Below, in pieces: positions 17,934 to 26,659 of a stretch of DNA of 58,900 nucleotides. The DNA is from Eubacteriaceae bacterium (lineage in GTDB: Bacteria; Bacillota; Clostridia; Lachnospirales; Lachnospiraceae). Numbering within the stretch: position 1 is the first letter of the stretch; each line of letters begins with the position of its first letter. The stretch is taken from contig CAJTFB010000026.1 in assembly GCA_910575665.1 (NCBI GenBank), positions 1 through 58,900 of the forward strand. Reading direction: 5' to 3'. Below the pieces are notes generated by a model that was given only the letters and a program-made list of their open reading frames with translations, made no database searches and was not told the origin of the DNA. A program made the position numbers and the translations under genes.

Positions 17934-19348
17934 TACATCACTACCTTTTTCACCACTTCGTCCATGTGCATCCCACGGGATCCCTTTACTAACACCCAGT
18001 CCCCTGGCTGTGCCAGCTGTCTGACGAATTCCGCTGCCTCTTCGTTACTGCTGCATATTCTGGTAGGAATATCCGAGCCTTTCTCCACCTGGCGGCAGAT
18101 AAAAGCAGCTCCTTCCCCCACCGTTATGACATAGGAGAGTTTCTTCCCCTTCTCCGCTTCCTGAATAATATAATCACCGATTCCGCGGTGTAGGCTCTCA
18201 TTCTGCTCTCCCAGCTCCAGCACATCCCCGAGAACCACAATCTTCCTGCCCTCCGTGCCATAATCAAAAAGAGCGTCAATATTGCTGTTAATCGAGTCCG
18301 GACTAGCGTTATACGTATCGTCGATCAAATGATAACCATGACAGTCCCGACGCTCTCCCCGCATGGAAAAAGGACGGTACTGCCTCAGTGCCTCCAGCGC
18401 CTGATCCAGCTCCACGCCAAACTGCTCTCCCAAAGCCAGCGCCACCACTGCGTTGTTGACATTATGACCTCCCATCACTGACAGCTCCACGGTACAATCC
18501 TCTCTACCATGATACTGAAAGGATTGGCCCGTCTCTGTGACCTGTATATCCGTCGCCTGAATCTGACAACCTGACGCCGTTCCATAAAAAATGGTTTCAC
18601 AGTTGCCAACACACAACTCATAGGGAATGTTGTCCTTGGTCAGCGCCGGAAGATCCCCATTTCCACAAATATAGCACATACCATCATGGGAACTTCCCAC
18701 ATATTTGACAATATGCCCCTTTTCAAAGGCGATGGCCTCTCTGCTGCCCAGATTGCCGATGTGGGACACTCCGATATTGGTCACCACTGCCGTCTGGGGT
18801 CTGGCGATCTCTACCAGCCTCGCCATCTCCCCAGGCATACTCATCCCCATCTCAAAGACAGCGATCTCCGTATCTTTTTCAATGTGAAACATCATCTGCG
18901 CCACGCCGATCTGGCTGTTAAGGTTTCCAATGGTCTTCAACAGATTGAATTTAGTGGCAAGCACAGCGCTTACCATTTCTTTCGTAGTTGTTTTCCCAAC
19001 ACTTCCCGTTATGCCTATGACTGGAATATCAAACTGCTGACGATACCAGCTCGCCAGTTTCTGAAAGGCTGCCAGGGTATCCTCCACCCAGACCACGACA
19101 CCCCCCGGCAGATCTTCTACCCCAACAGCCGCCTCACGCTTAGAGGTAAGGGTTGCCGCCCCTGCCCGAAGCACTTCTGGAATAAACCGGTGGGCATCTA
19201 CTCGCTCTCCGATAAGGGGGACAAACAATGCCCCCTCTCCTGCCAACCTCGAATCCGTAACCACATCGGTAACAACCGTTTGTGGATCACCACAGAGAAG
19301 CTCTCCTCCGGTGGCACAAACCACGTCTTTGATACAAAATGATAACAT
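17933..19348 (-). CDS. murF: UDP-MurNAc-tripeptide D-Ala-D-Ala ligase
   Basis: 471 residues. It adds D-Ala-D-Ala to the UDP-MurNAc tripeptide, the last cytoplasmic step of peptidoglycan precursor assembly. Mur ligase motifs: ATP loop GSVGKTTTKEM, central-domain FEMGMS and NIGVSHIGNLGS, and the C-terminal DDTYNASPDS. The ribosome site AGGGGAG precedes the ATG. It starts 10 bases after dapB. Since DapA and DapB make the diaminopimelate precursor that is built into the same peptide stem, the operon joins substrate supply and use. Confidence 0.96.
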   Translation of the reverse strand: MLSFCIKDVVCATGGELLCGDPQTVVTDVVTDSRLAGEGALFVPLIGERVDAHRFIPEVLRAGAATLTSKREAAVGVEDLPGGVVVWVEDTLAAFQKLASWYRQQFDIPVIGITGSVGKTTTKEMVSAVLATKFNLLKTIGNLNSQIGVAQMMFHIEKDTEIAVFEMGMSMPGEMARLVEIARPQTAVVTNIGVSHIGNLGSREAIAFEKGHIVKYVGSSHDGMCYICGNGDLPALTKDNIPYELCVGNCETIFYGTASGCQIQATDIQVTETGQSFQYHGREDCTVELSVMGGHNVNNAVVALALGEQFGVELDQALEALRQYRPFSMRGERRDCHGYHLIDDTYNASPDSINSNIDALFDYGTEGRKIVVLGDVLELGEQNESLHRGIGDYIIQEAEKGKKLSYVITVGEGAAFICRQVEKGSDIPTRICSSNEEAAEFVRQLAQPGDWVLVKGSRGMHMDEVVKKVVM

Positions 19349-19358
19349 ACTCTCCCCT

Positions 19359-20120
19359 TTATTTTGCTGCGATCACATCTGCCATGTCAAATCGACCATT
19401 CTTCTTTCCCGTCAGGAATTTTGCTGCCGCCACAGCCCCCTTGGCAAACACAGCTTTGCTGTAAGCCGTATGGGAGAAGGTGATCACCTCATCCTCTCCG
19501 GCAAAGATCACATCGTGTTCTCCCACAATGGTGCCGCCGCGAACGGAACTAATCCCCAGCTCTTTTTTTCCTCGTTTCTCCCGCCGCTGGGACCGGTCAT
19601 AAATATATTCATATTGACCATCCATTGCCTCATTGACGGAATCCGCCAGAGCAAGCGCCGTTCCCGAAGGGGCATCTAATTTTTGGTTATGATGTTTTTC
19701 CACAATCTCGATATCAAAGCCCTCCGGCGCAAACACCTTCGCCGCCTTTTGAATGAGATGAAGCAGCGTATTGACACCGAGAGACATGTTGGCAGCTTTG
19801 AGTACTGCTATTTTCTCTGCTGCCCCTTCGATCTTTTCCAGCTGATCCTCATCATAGCCGGTGGTGCAAAGCACTGCCGGAAGTCCTTTCTCTTCACAAT
19901 AGGAGAGAAGATCATCCAGAATCTTAGTCGTAGAAAAATCAATCAGAGCATCTGCCTCCACATCACAGTCAAGAATGGAAGAAAATATCGGATAGTCATT
20001 TCTCCCATCATCCGCAATATCGATCCCCGCCACAATCTGGGCTTCTTCATCCTTCGCCACAAGGTCCGTGATCATTTTTCCCATGGCACCATTGCAGCCG
20101 CTCATTATTATCCTTGTCAT
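19359..20120 (-). CDS. dapB: 4-hydroxy-tetrahydrodipicolinate reductase
   Basis: 253 residues. It reduces the DapA product with NAD(P)H on the diaminopimelate/lysine route. Nucleotide loop: MSGCNGAMGKM. Active-site region: EKHHNQKLDAPSGTA. The start is set at the ATG at 20120 because GGAAAGG lies nine bases upstream. A longer open frame from 20228 would run through two palindromes and extend past the normal family N terminus. It follows dapA across a 141-base gap. Confidence 0.95.
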   Translation of the reverse strand: MTRIIMSGCNGAMGKMITDLVAKDEEAQIVAGIDIADDGRNDYPIFSSILDCDVEADALIDFSTTKILDDLLSYCEEKGLPAVLCTTGYDEDQLEKIEGAAEKIAVLKAANMSLGVNTLLHLIQKAAKVFAPEGFDIEIVEKHHNQKLDAPSGTALALADSVNEAMDGQYEYIYDRSQRREKRGKKELGISSVRGGTIVGEHDVIFAGEDEVITFSHTAYSKAVFAKGAVAAAKFLTGKKNGRFDMADVIAAK

Positions 20121-20170
20121 GTCGTACATCCTTTCCAAAGTATTTTGAGAAAACTTTTTCCCTGTAACGA

Positions 20171-20243
20171 TGAGAAACACGCTTTGCGAGTTTCTCACGT
20201 TCGCGAGCAATGCCAATTTGGAATGCAAGCATTCCAGCTTGGC
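20171..20243. repeat. Two palindromes in the dapA-dapB gap
   Basis: TGAGAAAC/GTTTCTCA (20171-20197) forms one hairpin with a CG-capped loop. GCCAA-TT-TGGAATGC/GCATTCCA-GC-TTGGC (20212-20243) forms a second, longer one. Neither has a T-tract, so they are more likely mRNA-processing or stability elements, or dispersed palindromes, than terminators. A similar arrangement lies before fabG (49249-49332). Confidence 0.55.
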
Positions 20244-20261
20244 TTGTGCCTTCCGCGTAAA

Positions 20262-21155
20262 TTATATGATCCCTGCTTTTTTCATCTCATCCGCCAGTCT
20301 CGCAGCATTCTTCTCCTCCATCTCTGTCAAAGGAGCCCGCAGAGATCCCACTTCCATTCCCATCAGGTTCATTGCCTTTTTCACCGGAATGGGGTTTACC
20401 TCACAAAACAGAGCGCCAATCAGATCATAATAGGACAGCTGCATTTCCATACTTTTCCTGGCATCGCCTGCCTGAAAAGCTGCCACCATTTCATGAGTCT
20501 GCTGGGGAAGAATATTAGACAGCACAGAGATAACTCCCTTTCCTCCCAGGGATACAACAGGCACGATCTGATCGTCATTGCCAGAATAGAGATCTACCTC
20601 TACCCCCTCTTTTTTTGCCAGAGCAAGTACGTTTGCCACTTCTGATATATCACCCGTGGCATCCTTTACGCCGACGATGTTTTTGACGTCGCGGCACAAA
20701 GCGACAACAGTCTCCGGTGTAATTTTTACGCCAGTTCTTCCTGGTATATTGTAAAGAAGAATCGGTATGTTTACAGAATCCGCCACCTGGGTGAAGTGAG
20801 CTTTCAACCCGTTCTGTGTACACTTATTGTAATATGGCGTCACAAGAAGTAGTCCATCTGCTCCCGCCTTCTCTGCCTCCTGGGAAAGATAAAGTGCCGT
20901 TGCCGTACAATTCGATCCAGTTCCTGCGACCACGGGGATCCTCTTATCTACCACCTCACAGCAGAACCGGATACACTCGATATGTTCCTCATGGCTCAGC
21001 GTGGATGCCTCACCCGTCGTTCCACAGATAATAATAGCATCGGTCTGATTTTTAATCTGAAATTCAATGATCTCTCTCATCTTCTCATAATTTACCGAAC
21101 CATCGGCATTCATAGGAGTAATCAGCGCCACTCCCGCTCCTGTAAAAATTGCCAT
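20262..21155 (-). CDS. dapA: 4-hydroxy-tetrahydrodipicolinate synthase
   Basis: 297 residues. It condenses aspartate semialdehyde with pyruvate, the committed step to diaminopimelate and lysine. Family signatures: TGAGVALITPM, GTTGEASTL, the catalytic Tyr in LLYNIPGRTGV and the Schiff-base Lys in GVKDATGD. The ribosome site AAGGAGG precedes the ATG. It is the first gene after a lysine riboswitch, so it is expected to be shut down when lysine is plentiful. Confidence 0.97.
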   Translation of the reverse strand: MAIFTGAGVALITPMNADGSVNYEKMREIIEFQIKNQTDAIIICGTTGEASTLSHEEHIECIRFCCEVVDKRIPVVAGTGSNCTATALYLSQEAEKAGADGLLLVTPYYNKCTQNGLKAHFTQVADSVNIPILLYNIPGRTGVKITPETVVALCRDVKNIVGVKDATGDISEVANVLALAKKEGVEVDLYSGNDDQIVPVVSLGGKGVISVLSNILPQQTHEMVAAFQAGDARKSMEMQLSYYDLIGALFCEVNPIPVKKAMNLMGMEVGSLRAPLTEMEEKNAARLADEMKKAGII

Positions 21156-21285
21156 ACTTTTTTCCTCCTTACATTAATATACGATATGCCATAACTGGTG
21201 CCACTCTTACAGCGCATAAAAGGCTTACCGCCCCAAAACTAAAGGCGTCGTACTTTCACAAGACGACCTGGTTCACGCAAAATAA

Positions 21286-21314
21286 GCGACATTCCCGATC
21301 AATGGAAATGCCGC
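21286..21314 (-). terminator. Riboswitch expression-platform terminator
   Basis: On the minus strand GCGGCATTTCC pairs with GGGAATGTCGC (11 pairs, two G-T), followed by TTATTTT. It sits just after the lysine aptamer and about 130 bases before dapA, as expected for an attenuating terminator. Confidence 0.7.
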
Positions 21315-21327
21315 AAAAAATCAATCA

Positions 21328-21503
21328 TATTCTGTAGCACTCCATCTTAAAAGATGACAGTCATATACTTCTTCAGCATATGCCCAGGCAAACAGTCTCA
21401 GGTATCTGTCCCCTTCGGCAGACTTTCCTTTCATTTACCATCATCTATGTAACCTGACACATCCGGAAAACTACTAATAAAGTCCGCGCCTCTACTCTTT
21501 TTT
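21328..21503 (-). ncRNA. Lysine riboswitch (L box) for dapA-dapB
   Basis: On the minus strand the leader contains the conserved L-box blocks in order: AGAGTAGAGGCGCGGACTTT, then GAAAGTCTGCCGAAGGGG, then CTGGGCATATGCTGAAG, then ATGACTGTCATC and GGAGTGCTAC at the 3' edge. Spacing and order match the five-helix lysine aptamer. It lies between a consensus promoter and a terminator ahead of dapA. Lysine binding should favour the terminator and repress the operon. Confidence 0.93.
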
Positions 21504-21518
21504 ATTTACTTGTTATTT

Positions 21519-21547
21519 ATCATATCACCAATAGAGATACCAGTCAA
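21519..21547 (-). promoter_or_regulatory. Sigma-A promoter of the dap riboswitch operon
   Basis: Minus strand TTGACT, 17-base spacer, TATGAT, ending about 15 bases before the L-box aptamer. The -35 lies just beyond the cobO stop codon. Confidence 0.85.
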
Positions 21548-21553
21548 TACCAA

Positions 21554-22036
21554 TTATCGTATTTCTGATACTTCATCCACATATGCTCGGATCTGATCCG
21601 GAAGCTTGGCTCCGGTAATGATCAGTTTCTTGTAATCTCCCTGTATGCGGATAAGATCCTCCACATCATTTTCGGTGATTATGTTGAGATCAATCAATCC
21701 CAGCAGCTCATCCAGAATGATCACATCACTCTCTCCGGTTTCCAGCACTTTCTTGGAAAAATTAAAACCATTCAATATGTTATGCTTTTCCTCGCGCTTC
21801 GCATCATCCGGTAAATCGCAGTAACTGATCTCACTTTTATCAAAGCGGAATATCTTCATATCCGGTTCTAGGCGCTCTAGCACCTGAAATTCATCAGCCA
21901 TCTTCCCTTTGAGAAACTGGATCATGGTAATTCTCTGTCCTTCCTGTACTTCCCTGAGTGCCTGACCAACTGCTGCCGACGTCTTTCCTTTTCCGTCTCC
22001 GTAAAAGACCTGGACAATTCCTGTTTTCATCGTCAT
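21554..22036 (-). CDS. cobO: Cob(I)yrinic acid a,c-diamide adenosyltransferase (CobO/BtuR type)
   Basis: 160 residues. A P-loop ATP:corrinoid adenosyltransferase that would make adenosylcobalamin from reduced corrinoid. Walker A variant GDGKGKTSAAVG is near the N terminus, with the family segments IQFLKGK, NFSKKVLE and LDELLGLIDL (Walker B-like). The ATG at 22036 is chosen because AGAGGTG precedes it; a 13-residue longer frame lacks a ribosome site. No other cobalamin genes are in view, so it probably serves salvage or a B12 enzyme encoded elsewhere. It is slightly shorter than typical CobO proteins. Confidence 0.88.
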   Translation of the reverse strand: MTMKTGIVQVFYGDGKGKTSAAVGQALREVQEGQRITMIQFLKGKMADEFQVLERLEPDMKIFRFDKSEISYCDLPDDAKREEKHNILNGFNFSKKVLETGESDVIILDELLGLIDLNIITENDVEDLIRIQGDYKKLIITGAKLPDQIRAYVDEVSEIR

Positions 22037-22192
22037 TAACACCTCTCTTTCTTGGGTTTCTGTATCAAGATGCAAAAACTCAAGCTCTCTTTCGTTCGTA
22101 CTGCCACAAAAATGACAATACTTCTCAGACTATGAAAATTAATTTACCACAAAAATGATGTCCATGCAAGTAAAAGATGATCTGATCGGATA

Positions 22193-22894
22193 TTATTCCC
22201 AGTTTTCGTCCTTTTCATCCTCTTCCTCGGTCTTTTCTTCCGAGGCGGCAACTACCGCTGACATCTCATCGATATGCTCCAGCTTGCTAACCGATATCTC
22301 ATATGCCACTCTAGTTTCAAAGGTTTCTTCATCCAGTTTTTTCTGATATTCACGGCTCTGAATCCGTCCCCAAATCTGAATGTGCTCACCTACCTGAAAA
22401 CCGTCTGCAAATCTTGCATTTCTTCCCCAGCAAATGCATGGAATGTAGTCAGATTTTCCATAGGGGCGATTTACTGCCAGCAAAAGATCTGCGATTTCTC
22501 TTCCTAATGGCGTTTTTCTATATACAGGTTGTTTACAGATATATCCATCCAGAAATATATAATTGGGCTTATCGCTGCCAACTTCTGTATCATCAACCCT
22601 TAAATCTCTTACAAAAAGCGAGAGAACAAGACGATTTCTATTTTCTTCATGGCGGTTATAGGAACGGAACTGTCCGCATGCCTCAAAGAATTTTCCCCGG
22701 TAATCCTTTGACACATCTACCAAACGCTCAGAAACCATCAGCGGAATCGTGTCAAATACATTGCTGAGTCTCCTCACAGAAAGATGTACCATATAGAATC
22801 CCTCACCGTACACTTCATGGCTAAAGGTGAACTCGCTAATCACCTCACCATACACATTTACCTGATTGTTTCCTAAAACCTTATCTGTCATCAT
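22193..22894 (-). CDS. Single-stranded DNA-binding protein-like, two OB folds
   Basis: 233 residues. Two consecutive SSB-like OB domains (roughly 8-110 and 115-215), each starting with a Val-X-Gly-X pattern (NVYGEVIS; FLDGYICKQ), the second with the SSB-like WGRNARFA and IQIWGRIQS segments. The tail is very acidic (EEKTEEEDEKDENWE) but lacks the DDDIPF-like tip that docks SSB partners. It is not the canonical ~150-residue SSB and looks like the accessory two-domain form seen in Clostridia. Its role in replication or recombination is inferred only. AAAGGGGG lies before the paired ATGs. Confidence 0.75.
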   Translation of the reverse strand: MMTDKVLGNNQVNVYGEVISEFTFSHEVYGEGFYMVHLSVRRLSNVFDTIPLMVSERLVDVSKDYRGKFFEACGQFRSYNRHEENRNRLVLSLFVRDLRVDDTEVGSDKPNYIFLDGYICKQPVYRKTPLGREIADLLLAVNRPYGKSDYIPCICWGRNARFADGFQVGEHIQIWGRIQSREYQKKLDEETFETRVAYEISVSKLEHIDEMSAVVAASEEKTEEEDEKDENWE

Positions 22895-22998
22895 ATATGA
22901 CCCCCTTTGTTTATTTTATCCGTCCTGCGGACAGACCTTTTTTCTTTACTAAATAATGATATGCAAATAATTTTCTTTTTAGAACTAATATTTAAAAT

Positions 22999-23027
22999 TT
23001 GCTTAAAAAAAGTTTCTATGATATAAT
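22999..23027 (+). promoter_or_regulatory. Sigma-A promoter of typA
   Basis: TTGCTT, 17-base spacer, TATAAT, about 50 bases before the typA start. Confidence 0.75.
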
Positions 23028-23080
23028 TCTAAAGTTATTGTGATAAAAAATCAACATAATTTGGAAAGGAAGACGATAAA

Positions 23081-24919
23081 ATGCTAACTGCAAGAGATGA
23101 TATAAGAAATATAGCAATCATTGCCCATGTTGATCACGGCAAAACCACCATCGTGGATGAACTTCTGAAGCAAAGCGGTGTATTCCGCGCCCATCAAGAA
23201 GTTGCCGAACGTGTCATGGATTCCAATGACATTGAACGGGAACGCGGCATCACAATTTTGTCAAAAAACACGGCGATTCATTATAATGATATTAAAATAA
23301 ATATTATCGACACCCCAGGGCATGCTGATTTTGGCGGCGAAGTAGAGCGGGTACTGAAAATGGTAAATGGCGTAGTTCTCGTCGTAGATGCCTTTGAAGG
23401 TGCCATGCCTCAGACCAAATTTGTCTTGAAAAAAGCACTGGAGCTTTCCCTTCCTGTCGTTGTCTGCGTCAATAAGATCGACCGCCCGGAGGCAAGACCC
23501 GCGGAAGTTGTCGATGAAATACTCGAATTGTTTATCGATCTGGATGCTGACGAGGAACAGTTAGACTGCCCCTTTATCTTCGCATCTGCAAAGGAAGGTA
23601 CTGCCTCTGCTTCTATGGAAGAGACCGGCAGTGACATGAAACCTTTATTTGATGCCATCGTCGATTATATTCCCGCTCCTTCGGGGGATCCAGAAGCGGA
23701 CACCCAAGTACTGATCAGCACTATTGACTATAACGAGTATGTGGGACGCATCGGCGTAGGAAAAGTCGATAACGGTTCTGTCAAAGTAAATCAAGAAGTA
23801 GTGATCGTCAATGCACATGATCCGGAAAAGAACAGTAAAGTAAAAATAAGCAAACTCTATGAATTTGAAGGACTGAACCGGGTAGAGGTGGAGGAAGCAC
23901 AGATCGGCTCCATTGTCGCCATTTCGGGAATCACTGACATTCACATCGGAGACACTCTCTGTTCTCCGGAAAACCCCAGGGCAATCCCCTTTCAGAGAAT
24001 ATCGGAACCCACCATTTCTATGGATTTTATCGTCAACGACAGCCCCCTTGCCGGCCAGGAGGGAAAATATGTGACCTCCCGTCATCTCCGTGACCGCCTT
24101 TATAAAATGCTGAATACCGATGTCAGCCTTCGGGTAGAGGATACTGAAACTACCGAAGCCTACAAGGTTTCCGGCCGTGGGGAGCTGCATCTGTCTGTGC
24201 TGATCGAAAACATGCGCAGGGAGGGTTACGAATTTGCAGTCAGCAAACCAGAGGTTCTATATAAAACCGATGAAAATGGAAAAAAACTGGAGCCAATGGA
24301 ACGTGCCTATGTGGATGTACCGGATGAATTTACCGGAACGGTCATTGATAAACTGAGTCAGCGCAAGGGAGAACTCCAGGGAATGAACCCTCTGAATGCA
24401 GGCACCACCCGTCTGGAATTCTTAATTCCCGCCAGAGGATTGATCGGCTACCGCGGCGAATTTATGACAGATACCAAGGGAAACGGTGTGCTCAATACCG
24501 AATTTTATGGATATGGTCCTTACAAAGGAGATATCGCCTACCGCAAACAGGGCTCCCTGATCGCCTATGAATCCGGCGAAACCATCACTTATGGTCTTTT
24601 TAATGCCCAGGAACGAGGCACCCTCTTTGTAGGTCCCGGCGAAAAAGTGTACGGCGGAATGGTAGTAGGCCAAAATGGGAAAACTGATGACATCGAAGTC
24701 AATGTGTGCAAGAAAAAGCAGTTGACCAACACCAGAGCTTCCGGGTCCGATGATGCACTCCGGCTCTCTCCGAAAAAAGAATTAAGTCTGGAAGAAGCCA
24801 TTGAATTTATTGACACCGACGAGCTACTGGAGATCACCCCGGAAAACCTCCGGATCCGCAAGAAAATTCTGGACGGCACAGAACGCTACCGCGCTAAGAG
24901 AAATTCCAAAGGAAATTAA
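23081..24919 (+). CDS. typA: Translational GTPase TypA/BipA
   Basis: 612 residues. A ribosome-associated GTPase of the EF-G family that helps 50S assembly and stress or cold growth. G1 is AHVDHGKTT, switch region [12 protein letters not shown]3 [12 protein letters not shown]4 [13 protein letters not shown]-like domains II, III and V follow, with the BipA C-terminal domain ([25 protein letters not shown]). AGGAAG lies before the ATG. A DUF2156 gene follows 14 bases later, so they form a two-gene operon. Confidence 0.97.
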   Translation: MLTARDDIRNIAIIAHVDHGKTTIVDELLKQSGVFRAHQEVAERVMDSNDIERERGITILSKNTAIHYNDIKINIIDTPGHADFGGEVERVLKMVNGVVLVVDAFEGAMPQTKFVLKKALELSLPVVVCVNKIDRPEARPAEVVDEILELFIDLDADEEQLDCPFIFASAKEGTASASMEETGSDMKPLFDAIVDYIPAPSGDPEADTQVLISTIDYNEYVGRIGVGKVDNGSVKVNQEVVIVNAHDPEKNSKVKISKLYEFEGLNRVEVEEAQIGSIVAISGITDIHIGDTLCSPENPRAIPFQRISEPTISMDFIVNDSPLAGQEGKYVTSRHLRDRLYKMLNTDVSLRVEDTETTEAYKVSGRGELHLSVLIENMRREGYEFAVSKPEVLYKTDENGKKLEPMERAYVDVPDEFTGTVIDKLSQRKGELQGMNPLNAGTTRLEFLIPARGLIGYRGEFMTDTKGNGVLNTEFYGYGPYKGDIAYRKQGSLIAYESGETITYGLFNAQERGTLFVGPGEKVYGGMVVGQNGKTDDIEVNVCKKKQLTNTRASGSDDALRLSPKKELSLEEAIEFIDTDELLEITPENLRIRKKILDGTERYRAKRNSKGN

Positions 24920-24933
24920 CAAGGAGGATTGGA

Positions 24934-25842
24934 ATGGAGCTTCAACCGATAAGTCCATTTGTACAGCATATTTTCAGAAAATACGAGGCAATGCGCCCCT
25001 GCTTTATGAGCGAGGGACATTTCCTGAATCAGTTTTTATGGGAAAATTATTATCAGACACGATTTGCCACAGATGATATCGCACTCTACCTGTTCTTCCA
25101 GAGAAAGGGAGAACGGGGTGCTTTCTGCCCTCTATGCTCTGTGGATGACCTTCCGGAAGCCTTTCACCGGATGGAACAGCAGTTTCACGAAGTCTGGAAC
25201 TGCCCCATGAATGTCTATCTGATTGACACCCTAACAAAAGACGTCTGGCAGAGCGCCGGTCTCCTTTCCCACTACACACTGGAATCCGATCGAGACAGCG
25301 CCGATTATATCTATGATGCGGAAAAATTAAAGACTCTCAGCGGGCGAGCTCTTCATAAGAAAAAAAATCTTGTCAATGCCTTTCAGCGAGAGTACGAAGG
25401 CCAATTTACCTACGAAACTCTTTGTTGTAGTAACATCGAAGAAGTAAAAGATTTTCATGAAAAATGGCTGGATGAGCGAAGAATTTATGACAAATATAAT
25501 TGTATAGATAATGAAGAAGAAGGGGTATACCGGCTTCTTGGCAACTGCCAGAGCATCGACTGCCATATGGGCGGAATCCGCATGAATGGCAAACTGGCAG
25601 CTTACACCATCGGAAGTTATTGTCCGTCGATCCAGTGTGCTTTTATCCATATCGAAAAGGCCGACAGCGAGATCAAGGGACTTTATAATTACATCAATCA
25701 GCAGTTCCTGATCCATGAATTTCCAGAAGCCCGCTATGTCAACCGGGAAGATGATCTGGGCCAGGAAAATCTCCGGCAGGCAAAGCTATCCTATAAACCA
25801 ATTCGTCTCGAAGAAAAATATTATCTTCGCGAAAAGAGCTGA
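24934..25842 (+). CDS. DUF2156 family protein (MprF C-terminal-like acyltransferase fold)
   Basis: 302 residues with the tandem GNAT-like fold of DUF2156, related to the aminoacyl-transferring part of MprF (lysyl-phosphatidylglycerol synthase). No membrane segments are evident, so it is cytoplasmic. Typical pieces are FLNQFLWENYY, a DYIYDAEKL segment and the C-terminal YVNREDDLGQENLRQAKLSYKP. AAGGAGG precedes the ATG, 14 bases after typA. Its stop TGA abuts the stop of the convergent licD gene with no spacer (TGATCA). The acyl donor and acceptor are unknown. Confidence 0.82.
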   Translation: MELQPISPFVQHIFRKYEAMRPCFMSEGHFLNQFLWENYYQTRFATDDIALYLFFQRKGERGAFCPLCSVDDLPEAFHRMEQQFHEVWNCPMNVYLIDTLTKDVWQSAGLLSHYTLESDRDSADYIYDAEKLKTLSGRALHKKKNLVNAFQREYEGQFTYETLCCSNIEEVKDFHEKWLDERRIYDKYNCIDNEEEGVYRLLGNCQSIDCHMGGIRMNGKLAAYTIGSYCPSIQCAFIHIEKADSEIKGLYNYINQQFLIHEFPEARYVNREDDLGQENLRQAKLSYKPIRLEEKYYLREKS

Positions 25843-26652
25843 TCAGCGCCAAAAAGCAAGATACTCATGCCCTTTTCGCTGGTCCTCAGGGGGAAGCTTC
25901 GTATAATCACCATAGATCCCCCTGAGTTTTTTATCATATTCCCGTGGAACCCGGCAGGAGATCCCCTCAAAATTCATGATGATCCTGTCCTCATAATAGC
26001 CCTTTGAATTCTTTTCCCTCACCCCGTATACCGTCGGATAACAAAATACATTCTTGGAAGAATCATAATCATAGGTCTGCATAAGGGCTTCTGCCTCCCC
26101 GATGATCTTTCCCAGCTGAAATTTTTTCAGATGATGCCAGTAACATTGGCGGAGCTGTTTCCAGGGATTCAGATAGGGCTTATATCGTCCAAATATCCTC
26201 CTGGATTCATTGATCTTATCCCAGTATTTATCGTATATTTCTCTTTGCTGCTCCGCGCTGTCCCCCGCTCCGTCCACCGGAAACACATCCACCCAGAGCG
26301 CCTGGGCGTAAGTCTCTCTTCTTCCTTTTTTCTGTGTAACTGTATCCCGGTGCACCACTTGAATATAGGGGATGGCAATATTTCCTTTCATTCCCGTCCG
26401 AAGTTCATAACAGGAATCTTCTGCTTCTTTATCAAATACCTGCTTGAACACATTGTAATCTGGTCGCGGCATGGAAATATCGATGTCATCATCCCAGGGA
26501 ATAAATCCACCATGCCGGACCGCCCCGATCAACGTCCCATAATCCAAAATATAACGCAGCTTATACTTTTCACAGACCTTAATGATCTGACGAAACATAT
26601 CTAATTCGATCTCCTTACACTTCTCCATAGATATCGGCTCGAATCCACGCAT
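25843..26652 (-). CDS. LicD family phosphotransferase (surface-glycan decoration)
   Basis: 269 residues. The N-terminal LicD nucleotidyltransferase-like fold has LDYGTLIGAVRHGGFIPWDDD (metal Asp cluster WDDDID), and the C-terminal half is family-typical. LicD-type enzymes transfer phosphocholine, phosphoglycerol or a related group onto teichoic acids or capsular sugars. It starts seven bases after the flippase stop with GAGGAGAAG as ribosome site, so the two are co-transcribed. The head group cannot be told, as no choline or CDP-glycerol gene is near. Confidence 0.9.
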   Translation of the reverse strand: MRGFEPISMEKCKEIELDMFRQIIKVCEKYKLRYILDYGTLIGAVRHGGFIPWDDDIDISMPRPDYNVFKQVFDKEAEDSCYELRTGMKGNIAIPYIQVVHRDTVTQKKGRRETYAQALWVDVFPVDGAGDSAEQQREIYDKYWDKINESRRIFGRYKPYLNPWKQLRQCYWHHLKKFQLGKIIGEAEALMQTYDYDSSKNVFCYPTVYGVREKNSKGYYEDRIIMNFEGISCRVPREYDKKLRGIYGDYTKLPPEDQRKGHEYLAFWR

Positions 26653-26659
26653 CTTCTCC

